This document shows positions 8,348 through 17,079 of a stretch of 62,217 nt of DNA, piece after piece. The stretch comes from an uncultured Bacilli bacterium. Its GTDB lineage: Bacteria; Bacillota_I; Bacilli_A; RF39; UBA660. The notes under the pieces were generated by a model that saw only the letters and a program-made list of their open reading frames with translations, had not been told where the DNA came from and ran no database searches. A program made the position numbers and the translations under genes. Numbering within the stretch: position 1 is the first letter of the stretch; every line of letters starts with the position of its first letter. The stretch lies in the NCBI GenBank assembly GCA_910586295.1, contig CAJUGE010000090.1:1-62217 (forward strand). Direction: 5' to 3'.

Positions 8348-8737
8348 ATGAACTTGAAAATTGAAAATGGAATTTTAGAAAATATTATTTATGTACAGAA
8401 AGGACGTATGTTTAGAATAAAATATAATAATAATATTTATAATGCTATCATAATATTTGACGAAGAAGAATCAGAACAACTAGCAAAGAAATTTGAAGAA
8501 GAAATAGTAGCAAGTGGGAATAAAACTATAAACTTAGTTAGTGATGAAAATAGACTACTTGTTTTAAAAAATGAGTATGGAACATTAATCTTTGCCAAAG
8601 GTTATATAGATGAGAAAATAAATGTAGCATATGACAATTTTGGCTATTTAATGGAACAATATGGGATTACTCCTACAGAATGTCTTAGTAATGTTACTAT
8701 GCAACTATCAAGTGGCAAATTAAAACTTAGTAAATAA
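8348..8737 (+). CDS. Small paralog family, member 1 (unknown function)
   Basis: 129 residues, soluble, mixed alpha/beta by composition. Its second half (LLVLKNEYGTLIFAKGYID, then EQYGITPTECL) aligns with the same blocks in the next three genes: a strand pair around a G-containing turn, then a Y-x-I-(T/S) helix start. The N-terminal NGILEN/GRMFRIKY part is closest to member 3 at 9335. It follows asnS closely with RBS AAAGGAAGTG. No named domain is recognised; the family could be a phage-like or housekeeping accessory group. Confidence 0.7.
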   Translation: MNLKIENGILENIIYVQKGRMFRIKYNNNIYNAIIIFDEEESEQLAKKFEEEIVASGNKTINLVSDENRLLVLKNEYGTLIFAKGYIDEKINVAYDNFGYLMEQYGITPTECLSNVTMQLSSGKLKLSK

Positions 8738-8740
8738 ATT

Positions 8741-8768
8741 AATGAGCGAATATGCTCATTTTTGTTTT
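8741..8768 (+). terminator. Terminator after the 8348 gene
   Basis: AATGAGC (8741-8747) pairs with GCTCATT (8754-8760), followed by TTTGTTTT. Confidence 0.8.
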
Positions 8769-8922
8769 GCCAACTCACTAATATAGTGATAAAATTAAAA
8801 GTAGGGTGGTTAATGATGAAATAAAAGATATTAATATAGCTAAGATACGATAATGAAGATTTCAAAAATATTTAATGATTTTGCTAAAAAAGAATATAAT
8901 CAATTATGAAAGAGGTAAATTA

Positions 8923-9333
8923 ATGTCTGAAGATTTAGAAATAATTTTAAGGGAAAGTGTAATTTTAGATGTTGAGTCCATAAATGAGACTACTAAAAGA
9001 ATGGTTCTCTTAACAGAAGAAACTCAAAAAGAAGAAATACAATTAAAAGAAAATAGCGATATGACTCATTTTTTAGAATTGGCTTATAAAGGAAAAACTT
9101 TAGGAGAAATAATATATCAAATATATGATGATAAAAATTTATTGGGTTATGCAAGTAACAATGGAAAAGTAATTTTGCTAAAAAATACAGTTGATTATGG
9201 ATACATAGAAAGTGGGTTGACACTAAATCAAACATATTTACATGATAGATATAAAATACCAGAATTTGTATTCGTTATATTGGTACAACAAAAAATAAGA
9301 AATACTAATCGTGTATTAAAGAAAGGACTATAA
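8923..9333 (+). CDS. Small paralog family, member 2
   Basis: 136 residues from the ATG at 8923, preceded by GAAAGAGG; the in-frame ATG at 8875 lacks an RBS. The block LLGYASNNGKVILLKNTVDY followed by LTLNQTYLHDRYKIP is nearly superimposable on LIGYATQTGESLILNSSVNY and LTPNQAYLKDMYGIS in member 4 (9749), the clearest proof of paralogy in this cluster. It stops one base before the ATG of member 3. The C-terminus is basic. Function unknown. Confidence 0.72.
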   Translation: MSEDLEIILRESVILDVESINETTKRMVLLTEETQKEEIQLKENSDMTHFLELAYKGKTLGEIIYQIYDDKNLLGYASNNGKVILLKNTVDYGYIESGLTLNQTYLHDRYKIPEFVFVILVQQKIRNTNRVLKKGL

Positions 9334-9334
9334 A

Positions 9335-9694
9335 ATGGAAAAATTAAATTTAACTATCTTAAATGGTACTTTACTAAGTAGAGAAGAACATAAAGATACT
9401 CTTGTATATAAAATAAATACAGAAGAAGGGGTAAAAGAATTTAACTCTTACTATTATGGGCATTCTGATATTTTCTTAACTGAACATAAAGATGAAAAAT
9501 TTTATTTAATAACAGATGGTTTTTCCCCATTAGCGCTTAGAAGTCTAGATGGAATAACAAAATTTATATTAAATCCAACAAAATTAATGGACAATGATGT
9601 ATACTTGTTTAACAAGTATCGAATTACAAGAGAAAAACTGATAAGTTTAATAAATGAAGAATTTAGAAGCAAAAAATTAGAAAGAAGAAAGTAA
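9335..9694 (+). CDS. Small paralog family, member 3
   Basis: 119 residues. It keeps the family outline (GFSPLALRSLDGITKFIL, then NKYRITREKLISLI) but has diverged more than members 2 and 4. The start is supported by AAAGGAC overlapping the end of the preceding gene, so translation is coupled. No cysteine or histidine cluster and no membrane segment are present, which argues against a metal site or envelope role. Confidence 0.7.
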   Translation: MEKLNLTILNGTLLSREEHKDTLVYKINTEEGVKEFNSYYYGHSDIFLTEHKDEKFYLITDGFSPLALRSLDGITKFILNPTKLMDNDVYLFNKYRITREKLISLINEEFRSKKLERRK

Positions 9695-9748
9695 AACTTT
9701 AAAAGTTAGAATAAATATGTTAATATATTCCGCAGGGAAGTGATTAAC

Positions 9749-10147
9749 ATGGTTAAAAATATATCAAATATAGAAATAAATAAAAATGAAATGCTAGAAC
9801 CATCGATAAATGGAAATGGATTTGTAAGTATCGCATTAAGTGGAGAAGAAGAAATTTGGAAAGTGATTTTTTATAGAATCGGAAGTAGAGAAGATGAATT
9901 TATACGCAAAAATTATGAAGAAATTGAGAACAGTATAATTTTTACTATTGTAGATGATACATCTTTAATAGGTTATGCTACACAAACAGGTGAGTCATTG
10001 ATACTAAATTCATCTGTGAACTATGAAAAAAAAGGAATTTTAACTCCAAATCAAGCATATTTGAAAGATATGTATGGAATAAGTGAAGAAGAGTTAAAAG
10101 AACTTATAAAAGAGGCAGTCGAGAATGAACTAGTACTAAGGAAATAA
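9749..10147 (+). CDS. Small paralog family, member 4
   Basis: 132 residues from the ATG at 9749, which is nine bases after AGGGAA; a GTG at 9740 is too close to that RBS. An acidic N-terminal part (SGEEEIWKVIFYRIGSRE) is followed by the conserved core SLIGYATQTGESLILN and a Y-G-I-S-EEEL helix. Member 4 probably shares a transcript with members 2 and 3. No function can be named. Confidence 0.72.
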   Translation: MVKNISNIEINKNEMLEPSINGNGFVSIALSGEEEIWKVIFYRIGSREDEFIRKNYEEIENSIIFTIVDDTSLIGYATQTGESLILNSSVNYEKKGILTPNQAYLKDMYGISEEELKELIKEAVENELVLRK

Positions 10148-10162
10148 AATTGTCACAAATAA

Positions 10163-10436
10163 ATGAATCCTTGCATATGTTTAATAAGTAAAGAGGAACT
10201 TTTTAAAAACATTAACATTTTTAAAGTGATTTTAAGAATAGAATGTTTTGGAATTAGTACGCATGAATTTGTTTTTTTCGACAAAGAATTTGGGTTTCAA
10301 ATAGTTGAAACTAAATACTATGATAAATTAGAATTTATTAGGTTTAAAGTCATTAGAAGGTAAATTATTCTTAAATGAAATTAACTTAACAGAAAGTGAT
10401 TTAGAAAAAGATGAATTTATAAAACTATTAAAATAA
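10163..10436 (+). pseudogene. Frameshifted fifth member of the small paralog family
   Basis: Frame 1 runs from 10163 to a stop at 10361-10363 and ends ...KYYDKLEFIRFK. One frame over, the sequence continues as NLLGLKSLEGKLFLNE and then TESDLEKDEFIKLLK up to the stop at 10434-10436. The second piece restores the family core (compare NLLGYASNNGKVILL). A single frameshift around 10326-10345, plus no visible RBS and a shortened tail, marks it as broken. An assembly error could also cause one frameshift, but it would not explain the short tail. Confidence 0.6.
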
Positions 10437-10441
10437 GATTA

Positions 10442-10468
10442 AGACTACCAAAAAATTAAGGTAGTTTT
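10442..10468 (+). terminator. Hairpin terminator before the heat-shock operon
   Basis: ACTACC (10444-10449) pairs with GGTAGT (10460-10465) followed by a short T-run. Confidence 0.55.
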
Positions 10469-10482
10469 AAAAAAAATAAAAA

Positions 10483-10509
10483 TTAGCACTCATATCTTGA
10501 CAATGCTAA
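10483..10509 (+). promoter_or_regulatory. CIRCE operator 1 (HrcA binding site)
   Basis: TTAGCACTC, nine bases, CAATGCTAA: matches the CIRCE consensus at 16 of 18 arm positions. It overlaps the -35 box, so bound HrcA would block RNA polymerase. Confidence 0.88.
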
Positions 10510-10525
10510 TGCATAATATTATAAT
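10497..10525 (+). promoter_or_regulatory. Consensus sigma-A promoter of hrcA-grpE-dnaK
   Basis: TTGACA (10497-10502), 17-bp spacer, TATAAT (10520-10525): a perfect consensus promoter sandwiched between two CIRCE operators. Confidence 0.92.
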
Positions 10526-10529
10526 GTAT

Positions 10530-10556
10530 ATAGCACTTGAGAAATTAGAGTGCTAA
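10530..10556 (+). promoter_or_regulatory. CIRCE operator 2
   Basis: ATAGCACTT, nine bases, GAGTGCTAA: again 16 of 18 arm positions match the consensus. It covers the transcription start region and ends one base before the hrcA ribosome-binding site, so it may also act as an mRNA hairpin. Confidence 0.9.
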
Positions 10557-10570
10557 GAGGAGGTATGTAT

Positions 10571-11569
10571 ATGCTAGGAGAAAGACAGAGATTAATTTTA
10601 AAAGCCATAATTGAAGAATACATTAAAACCGCAAGACCTGTAAGTTCAAAAAGTTTATGTAAAAAATTTAAAGTATCTAGTGCGACAATAAGAAACGACA
10701 TGCTAGACCTTGAAAATCTAGGATACTTGGAAAAGCAACATATCTCATCAGGAAGAATTCCTTCAGAAGCAGGATACCGTTATTATGTAGATGACTTAAT
10801 GGAACCAAAGAAGATAAGTGGAGAAGATATGTTAAAACTTCAAACTATATTTTCTAATAATAGCTTGGATTTAAACGGTGCGATTGAGAAAAGTCTTGAG
10901 ATAATTAGCGATATTACTAATTATACATCAGTAGTATTAGGTTCTGCTTCAAAAGATAACTTGTTGCAAAAAGTAGAAGTTATTCCGATTTCTAGTAATA
11001 CGTTGGTGGCAATAGTCATAACAGATAAAGGCCATGTAGAGAACAAACAAGTTACACTTCCTAATACAGTGGATATAAAAGAAGTACAGAAAACTAGTGA
11101 GCTTCTAAATAAAATGTTATTTGGGACTCCGCTAAACGATGTACCGTCTAGACTTGAATTTGAAATAAAGCCTATAATAGGTAATTATGTAAAGAATTAC
11201 GAGGTTTTATATGATGCGTTTTATAAAGCATTAAGTAATATTCAAGGTGAACAAGATGTACACTGGGGTGGGAAAACTAATATATTAAATCAACCAGAAT
11301 TTAGTACAGTCGATGATGTAAAAAATATCATAAGTAAATTTGAAAGCAAAGAAATAGTGAATAAAATTGAAGAGACTGATAATGAGGTTAAAGTATATAT
11401 TGGAACTGAAAGTGCCCTAGATGATAACGTTACTGTAATAAAAACAAAATATAACACTGGTTCAAATGAAGGAACATTAGCCATAATCGGACCTAAAAGA
11501 ATGGACTATGAAAGAGTTCTAACCATGTTAGAGTACATAAAAGGCGAGATAGAAAAGAAAGGTGATTAG
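10571..11569 (+). CDS. hrcA: Heat-inducible transcription repressor HrcA
   Basis: 332 residues from the ATG at 10571, which has GGAGG at 10559-10563. A longer frame from the GTG at 10550 lies inside CIRCE 2 and was rejected. The N-terminal winged helix (MLGERQRLILKAII ... SSATIRNDMLDLENLGYL) binds CIRCE; the C-terminal GAF-like part (AIIGPKRMDYERVLTMLEYI) closes the protein in the usual way. HrcA represses this operon and is stabilised by GroEL in known systems, although groESL is not in this window. Confidence 0.97.
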   Translation: MLGERQRLILKAIIEEYIKTARPVSSKSLCKKFKVSSATIRNDMLDLENLGYLEKQHISSGRIPSEAGYRYYVDDLMEPKKISGEDMLKLQTIFSNNSLDLNGAIEKSLEIISDITNYTSVVLGSASKDNLLQKVEVIPISSNTLVAIVITDKGHVENKQVTLPNTVDIKEVQKTSELLNKMLFGTPLNDVPSRLEFEIKPIIGNYVKNYEVLYDAFYKALSNIQGEQDVHWGGKTNILNQPEFSTVDDVKNIISKFESKEIVNKIEETDNEVKVYIGTESALDDNVTVIKTKYNTGSNEGTLAIIGPKRMDYERVLTMLEYIKGEIEKKGD

Positions 11570-11571
11570 AA

Positions 11572-12129
11572 TTGGCAAAAGAAAAAGTAGAAAAAACTAA
11601 TGAAGAAATAATAGAAGAAAAAAGTTCAGAAGAAGTAGAAAATATACTTGAAAATGATAATACTTCTAATGAAAATAATATTATTGAGGAACTTCAAAGT
11701 AATATTCAGAGCTTAACTGATAAAAACATGAGAATACAAGCAGAATTTGCAAACTATAAATCAAGAAATGAACAAGAAAAGACTCTTATGTTTAAATATG
11801 AAGGTGAAGCTTTAATAAAGCAGATGTTAGAAGTAATAGATGACTTTGAGCGTGCAATAAATATGGATGATAATGACTTATCTGATGAAGTAAGTAACTT
11901 CTTAAAAGGTTTCAAAATGGTATACACTAGAATGATAGGAATACTTGATAACTTAGGAGTAAAAGAAATCCCAGTTGAAGGAAAAGAATTTGATCCTAAT
12001 TTCTCAGAGGCTATACTTACTGATCATGATGAAAATAAACCAGAAAATGTTGTACTAGAAGTGCTAAAGAAAGGCTATATTTATAAAGATAAATTAATAA
12101 GACCAGCAATGGTTAAAGTAAATAAATAA
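11572..12129 (+). CDS. grpE: Nucleotide exchange factor GrpE
   Basis: 185 residues. It starts at TTG (11572), two bases after hrcA, with AAAGGTGATT upstream. An acidic N-terminal tail precedes a long coiled coil (LQSNIQSLTDKNMRIQAEFANYKSR). The C-terminal beta domain ends with VLKKGYIYKDKLIRPAMVKV, the GrpE signature. It releases ADP from DnaK so that substrates are freed. Confidence 0.96.
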   Translation: MAKEKVEKTNEEIIEEKSSEEVENILENDNTSNENNIIEELQSNIQSLTDKNMRIQAEFANYKSRNEQEKTLMFKYEGEALIKQMLEVIDDFERAINMDDNDLSDEVSNFLKGFKMVYTRMIGILDNLGVKEIPVEGKEFDPNFSEAILTDHDENKPENVVLEVLKKGYIYKDKLIRPAMVKVNK

Positions 12130-12143
12130 GGAGAGTGAAAATT

Positions 12144-13955
12144 ATGAGTAAAATAATAGGAATAGATTTAGGTACTACAAACAGTTGTGTAACCGTAATG
12201 GAAGGAGGTACTGCAACAGTAATACCAAATGCTGAGGGAGTTAGAACTACCCCATCAGTAGTATCGTTTAAAGACGGTGAGGTGCGTGTAGGAGACGTTG
12301 CTAAACGTGAAGCCCTTACAAGTACAAACGTTATAAGTTCAATAAAAAGATTAATGGGAACAAAAGAAAAAGTAACAGCAGAAGGAAAAGAGTACACTCC
12401 AGAAGAAATAAGTGCTAAAATATTAATGAACTTGAAATCTAGTGCAGAAGCTTACTTAGGAACTGAAGTTAAAAAGGCTGTTATTACAGTTCCAGCATAC
12501 TTTAACGATGCACAACGTCAAGCAACTAAAAATGCTGGTAAAATTGCAGGACTTGAAGTTGAAAGAATTATTAACGAGCCAACTGCAGCAGCACTTGCAT
12601 ATGGGCTTGATAAACAAGATAAGAGTCAAACTATCTTAGTATATGACTTAGGTGGTGGAACATTTGACGTCTCAATTCTTGAACTAGGTGATGGTGTGTT
12701 TGAAGTTAAGGCAACAACTGGTAATAATAAACTTGGTGGAGATGACTTCGATAAGAAAGTTATGGACTACTTAGTAGCAGAATTCAAGAAAGAGAATGGA
12801 ATTGACTTATCTAAAGATAAACTTGCTTCTCAAAGGCTTAAAGATGCAGCTGAAAAGGCTAAGAAAGATTTGTCTGGTGTTGTAACAACAACAATTAGTC
12901 TACCATTCATAACTCAAGGAGAAAATGGACCACTTCATTTAGAAATGAGCTTAACTAGAGCTAAGTTTGAAGATTTAATTAGAGATTTAGTTGAATCAAC
13001 TAGAAACGAAGTAAGAAATGCACTTAAAGATGCTAAATTAAAATCAAGTGATATAGATAAAGTAATACTTGTTGGGGGATCTTCAAGAATACCAATGGTA
13101 CAAGAGTTAGTTAAAGAAGAATTAGGTAAAGAACCTAGTAAAGAAGTTAATCCTGACGAAGTTGTTGCAATGGGTGCTGCAATTCAAGGAGGAGTATTAA
13201 CTGGTGAAGTAGAAGACTTAGTATTATTAGACGTAACACCACTAAGCTTAGGACTTGAAACTATGGGTAATGTATTTACTATATTAATACCTAGAAATAC
13301 TACAATCCCTACAACTAAGAGTCAAGTATTTAGTACTGCAGCAGATAATCAACCAGCAGTAGATATTCATATATTACAAGGTGAAAGACCAATGGCTTCA
13401 GACAACAAAACATTAGGAAGGTTTCAACTTTCTAACATACCACCAGCACCACGTGGAGTACCTCAGATAGAAGTTACATTTGATATAGATGCTAATGGTA
13501 TAGTTAATGTTAAAGCAAAAGATTTAGGAACAAATAAAGAACAAAAAATAACTATAACATCAAGTACTAACTTAAGTGACGAAGAAATAGATAAGATGAT
13601 GAAAGAAGCAGAAGCTAATAAAGAAGCAGACCAAAAACGTAAAGAAGAAGCAGAAGTAAGAAATGAAACTGAACAATTAATTTTCACATCTGAGAAAGCC
13701 ATAAAGGATCTTGGAGACAAAGTTAAAGATGATGAAAAGAAAGAAATAGAATCACTTATGGAAGAGGCTAAGAAAGCTCTTGAAGGCAGTGATATAGATG
13801 CTATTAAATCTGCAAAAGAGAAACTTTCAGAAAAAGCTATGGCTCTAAGTGCAAGAGTGTATGAAGAAGCTGCTAAGACTGCACAAGCTAATCCTAGCGA
13901 AGAAAATGCTGGAAGTTCAGATGGTGTAAAAGAAGCAGAATATGAAGAAAAATAA
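12144..13955 (+). CDS. dnaK: Molecular chaperone DnaK (Hsp70)
   Basis: 603 residues, normal for Gram-positive DnaK. ATPase signatures IGIDLGTTNS (residues 4-13), VYDLGGGTFDVS and VILVGGSSRIP are intact, and the substrate-binding domain and alpha lid follow. The start at 12144 was preferred to the GTG at 12135 because AAGGAGA is spaced 9 bases from it. The last residues, VKEAEYEEK, are the typical acidic tail. It sits 14 bases after grpE and is the main product of this CIRCE-controlled operon. Confidence 0.98.
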   Translation: MSKIIGIDLGTTNSCVTVMEGGTATVIPNAEGVRTTPSVVSFKDGEVRVGDVAKREALTSTNVISSIKRLMGTKEKVTAEGKEYTPEEISAKILMNLKSSAEAYLGTEVKKAVITVPAYFNDAQRQATKNAGKIAGLEVERIINEPTAAALAYGLDKQDKSQTILVYDLGGGTFDVSILELGDGVFEVKATTGNNKLGGDDFDKKVMDYLVAEFKKENGIDLSKDKLASQRLKDAAEKAKKDLSGVVTTTISLPFITQGENGPLHLEMSLTRAKFEDLIRDLVESTRNEVRNALKDAKLKSSDIDKVILVGGSSRIPMVQELVKEELGKEPSKEVNPDEVVAMGAAIQGGVLTGEVEDLVLLDVTPLSLGLETMGNVFTILIPRNTTIPTTKSQVFSTAADNQPAVDIHILQGERPMASDNKTLGRFQLSNIPPAPRGVPQIEVTFDIDANGIVNVKAKDLGTNKEQKITITSSTNLSDEEIDKMMKEAEANKEADQKRKEEAEVRNETEQLIFTSEKAIKDLGDKVKDDEKKEIESLMEEAKKALEGSDIDAIKSAKEKLSEKAMALSARVYEEAAKTAQANPSEENAGSSDGVKEAEYEEK

Positions 13956-13972
13956 CTAAAGTTTAAAATATA

Positions 13973-13997
13973 GGGGCTTACTTGTCTTTTAAGCCCC
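13973..13997 (+). terminator. Intercistronic hairpin between dnaK and dnaJ
   Basis: GGGGCTT (13973-13979) pairs with AAGCCCC (13991-13997); it is followed only by TTAATATTT, not a clean T-run. It probably stabilises the dnaK message or terminates partially so that less dnaJ is made. Confidence 0.6.
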
Positions 13998-14020
13998 TTA
14001 ATATTTGTTAGGAGGAACTA

Positions 14021-15157
14021 ATGAACAAAAGAGATTACTACGAAGTATTAGGCATAGAAAAAGGTGCAAGTGAATCTGAAATAAAGAGTGCTTTTAGAAA
14101 ACTAGCAAAAAAGTATCATCCAGATGTATGTAAAGATGCTGATGGTGCAGAAAAATTTAAAGAAGCACAGGAAGCCTATGCAGTACTAAGTGATGCTAAT
14201 GAACGTGCTAAATATGATAAATATGGACATGCTGCATTTAATGGTGGAGGTGCTGGTTCTGCAGGCGGTTACGACTTTAGTGGATTTGACTTTTCAAGTA
14301 TATTTGATGAAGTATTTGGTGGCGGAGACTTTAGTGGCTTTGGCTTTGGCAATGGATTTGGCGGATTCGGAGGAAATAGAAGAGGTGGAAGTAAACGAGG
14401 AAATGACCTTGTCTATAATATGAAAATAGACTTTGAAGATGCCGCTTATGGTGCAAAAAAAGACGTTACAATAGATGTTATAGATAAATGTGAAGAGTGT
14501 AATGGTGAAGGCGGTTTCGATAAAACTACTTGTAGTGAGTGCGGAGGAAGTGGAACTGTAACAGAACAGGTAAGGTCTTTTATAGGAACTATTATGACAA
14601 AAACTACTTGTCACAAATGTGGTGGTTCTGGGCACACTTTCAAAACAACATGCTCATCTTGCCGTGGAAAAGGTAAAGTAAAACAAAGGAAAACTTTCAC
14701 AGTTGAAGTTCCAAAAGGAATAAACACTGGAGAACAAATAAGAATGACTGGAAAAGGTGAAGCGGGAGTAGGAAGTGCTTCTAATGGAGACTTATACATA
14801 GAATTTGAAGTGAAAAATCATAAATTATTTAAAAGAGAAAATGATGATTTATATTTAGATTTACCAGTCACATTAACAGATTTGGTTTTGGGTGGCACAA
14901 AAACAATAAACACCCTAGATGGTACTATAGAGTTAAAAATATCTGCTGGTTCTCAACCAAATGAAACTCTACGTGTTAGAGGAAAAGGAATGCCAAATGT
15001 GCATAATGGGCGTCCAGGAGACTTATATATAACGCTTAATTTAATACTTCCTACAAAATTAAATAGAACTCAAAAGGATTTGTTTAATGAATTATCTAAA
15101 ACAGAATTAGATGACAACGAAGCATTTAAACGTTTTGAAAAATTAAATAGAGATTAA
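14021..15157 (+). CDS. dnaJ: Molecular chaperone DnaJ (Hsp40)
   Basis: 378 residues with every DnaJ part in order: J domain with the HPD motif in KKYHPDVC (about 30-37), a long Gly/Phe region (GGAGSAGGYDFSGFDFSS), four CxxCxGxG zinc repeats (CEECNGEG, CSECGGSG, CHKCGGSG, CSSCRGKG), and the C-terminal substrate-binding domains. It stimulates DnaK ATPase. RBS AGGAGG lies 7 bases upstream. It shares the operon with dnaK across the 13973 hairpin. Confidence 0.98.
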   Translation: MNKRDYYEVLGIEKGASESEIKSAFRKLAKKYHPDVCKDADGAEKFKEAQEAYAVLSDANERAKYDKYGHAAFNGGGAGSAGGYDFSGFDFSSIFDEVFGGGDFSGFGFGNGFGGFGGNRRGGSKRGNDLVYNMKIDFEDAAYGAKKDVTIDVIDKCEECNGEGGFDKTTCSECGGSGTVTEQVRSFIGTIMTKTTCHKCGGSGHTFKTTCSSCRGKGKVKQRKTFTVEVPKGINTGEQIRMTGKGEAGVGSASNGDLYIEFEVKNHKLFKRENDDLYLDLPVTLTDLVLGGTKTINTLDGTIELKISAGSQPNETLRVRGKGMPNVHNGRPGDLYITLNLILPTKLNRTQKDLFNELSKTELDDNEAFKRFEKLNRD

Positions 15158-15218
15158 ATAATTCTATTGATTTTTATGTAAATTATGATATTATTATAAC
15201 AGTAGGAGGAAAAATAAA

Positions 15219-15683
15219 ATGAAAAAGATTATTTATGCAGTTATGGTACTAGGTGTAGCATTCTTAATAAGTGGATGTGGAAACAAAAATATTGAAGGAA
15301 CACTTCCAGAGATAATGGAAAAATTATATGAAGGCATAAAAGAAGATGAAATGCCTATGATGACAGAAAATGTAGAATTAACAGATGAAATGCTACAAGG
15401 TTACTTTAATGAAGGCGCAAATGTAGACATTAAGTATAAAGAAGTATTAGCAAGTGAATCTATGGTGGGTTCTATGGCTCATACTGTAGTACTATTTAGA
15501 TTAGAAAGTGCAAGTGATGCTAAAGAAGTAGTAGAAGATATTAAGAAAAATGCTAATCCAAGAAAATGGATATGTGTAGAAGCAGAAAACACTTATGTAT
15601 TATCTAAAGGAGACTTAGTAGTACTAATAATGTCTAATGATTTAGCACCTAAAATCAAAGAAAACTTTGAAAATTTAAAATAA
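15219..15683 (+). CDS. Small lipoprotein of unknown function
   Basis: 154 residues with a lipoprotein signal peptide: a basic start (MKK), a hydrophobic core and the lipobox ISGC with the modified Cys at residue 20. The mature part has no cysteine pair or repeat I recognise; a segment AHTVVLFRLESASDAKEVV followed by KWICVEAEN suggests an alpha/beta sandwich. It stands 18 bases before the MBOAT gene and has its own RBS (AGGAGG), so it may be the lipoprotein of an envelope-modification operon with the next two genes. The role is inferred from position only. Confidence 0.8.
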   Translation: MKKIIYAVMVLGVAFLISGCGNKNIEGTLPEIMEKLYEGIKEDEMPMMTENVELTDEMLQGYFNEGANVDIKYKEVLASESMVGSMAHTVVLFRLESASDAKEVVEDIKKNANPRKWICVEAENTYVLSKGDLVVLIMSNDLAPKIKENFENLK

Positions 15684-15701
15684 AAGGAGTGAAGAGATAA
15701 T

Positions 15702-17078
15702 ATGATATTTTCAAGCATAAGTTTTCTCTTCTTTTTTTTACCATTACTTTTATTAATTTACTACTTACTTCCTAAGAAAATTAGAAATTATGTTCTCTTA
15801 ATATTTAGTGTGATTTTCTATTTCTTTGGAGAAAAATGGTATGTAATATTATTAATTCTATCTTGCTTTATAAATTACATAATGGGTATTATAATTGAAA
15901 AAAAAGAGAGAAAAGCATATTTAGTATTAGGATTAATATTTAATCTTAGTTTGCTGATATATTTTAAATATACTAATTTTTTTATAGAAACATTTAATAA
16001 TATATTTAACATCAATATTAATACACTAAATATAATTTTACCACTAGGAATAAGTTTCTTTACATTTCAAAATATAAGTTATTTAATTGATGTATATAGA
16101 CACGATACTAAAAGTCAAAGAAACTTTTTAAAATATGCTACATATATAACACTATTTCCTCAGCTAGTCGCAGGGCCTATAGTAAGATACAAAGATGTAG
16201 AGAATGAACTAGAAACAAGAAAAGAAAGTATATCATTATTTAGTGAAGGAATAAAAAGATTTGTAATTGGGTTAGGTAAAAAAGTACTAATCGCAGATAC
16301 AATATATAATTTGTACTCTAGAATATTATTAAGTGAAATGTCAACTTTAACATATTGGTTAGTAGCAGTATTCTTTACATTACAAATATATTATGACTTC
16401 TCTGGCTATAGTGACATGGCAATTGGGCTAGGAAAAATGTTTGGATTTAACTTCAAAGAAAACTTTGCCCATCCACTAGTTAGTCCTAGTGTGACTATGT
16501 TTTGGAGACGTTGGCATATGTCGTTATCTAGTTTTTTTAGAGATTATATTTACATACCACTAGGAGGAAATCGGGTATCTAAGTTTAAGCATATAAGAAA
16601 TATATTTATTGTATGGTTTTTAACTGGTATGTGGCATGGAGCTTCTTGGAACTTTATTTTTTGGGGAATATACTTTTTTGTGTTTCTAATATTGGAAAAA
16701 TTTTTCTTATCAAAATATCTTAAAGGTGGATTATTAAGCTACATTTATACATTTATAATAGTAATTATAAGCTTTGTTATATTTAGTATAACTGACTTTA
16801 GTGAAATAATAATATTTTTAAAAGGAATGTTTGGAATAAATACAAATCTTATAAATGCACAAAGTGTTTACTATTTCAAAATAAGTTTAACTATACTAAT
16901 AATATCACTATTTGGAATGGGCACTTTAATACCTAACATCATAAATAAAATGAAGAAAGGAGGATTAAATAAAGTAATTGAATACTTAGAAGTGGCATTT
17001 ATAATTATAATACTAATCCTATCAGTCGCATGCATACTTTCAAGTACATTCACACCGTTTATTTACTTTAGATTTTGA
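15702..17078 (+). CDS. MBOAT-family O-acyltransferase (AlgI/DltB-like)
   Basis: 458 residues, polytopic, with about ten or more membrane helices. The MBOAT core is visible: FWRRWHMSLSSFFRDYIYIP (about 267-286), then MWHGASWNFIFWG with the catalytic histidine near residue 311. Such proteins pass acyl, usually acetyl, groups across the membrane for attachment to surface polymers. It is paired one base ahead of a DHHW/AlgJ-like protein, the typical partner that finishes the transfer outside, so exopolysaccharide or wall O-acetylation is likely. DltB itself is less likely, as no dltA, C or D genes are present. Confidence 0.92.
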   Translation: MIFSSISFLFFFLPLLLLIYYLLPKKIRNYVLLIFSVIFYFFGEKWYVILLILSCFINYIMGIIIEKKERKAYLVLGLIFNLSLLIYFKYTNFFIETFNNIFNININTLNIILPLGISFFTFQNISYLIDVYRHDTKSQRNFLKYATYITLFPQLVAGPIVRYKDVENELETRKESISLFSEGIKRFVIGLGKKVLIADTIYNLYSRILLSEMSTLTYWLVAVFFTLQIYYDFSGYSDMAIGLGKMFGFNFKENFAHPLVSPSVTMFWRRWHMSLSSFFRDYIYIPLGGNRVSKFKHIRNIFIVWFLTGMWHGASWNFIFWGIYFFVFLILEKFFLSKYLKGGLLSYIYTFIIVIISFVIFSITDFSEIIIFLKGMFGINTNLINAQSVYYFKISLTILIISLFGMGTLIPNIINKMKKGGLNKVIEYLEVAFIIIILILSVACILSSTFTPFIYFRF

Positions 17079-17079
17079 T

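Noticed and set aside
10550..10570. GTG start of HrcA at 10550
   Set aside because: It lies inside CIRCE 2; the ATG at 10571 has a correctly spaced GGAGG.
14190..14423. 77-residue ORF inside dnaJ
   Set aside because: Another-frame shadow of the dnaJ Gly/Phe region; Met/Leu/Val-rich artefact without an RBS.
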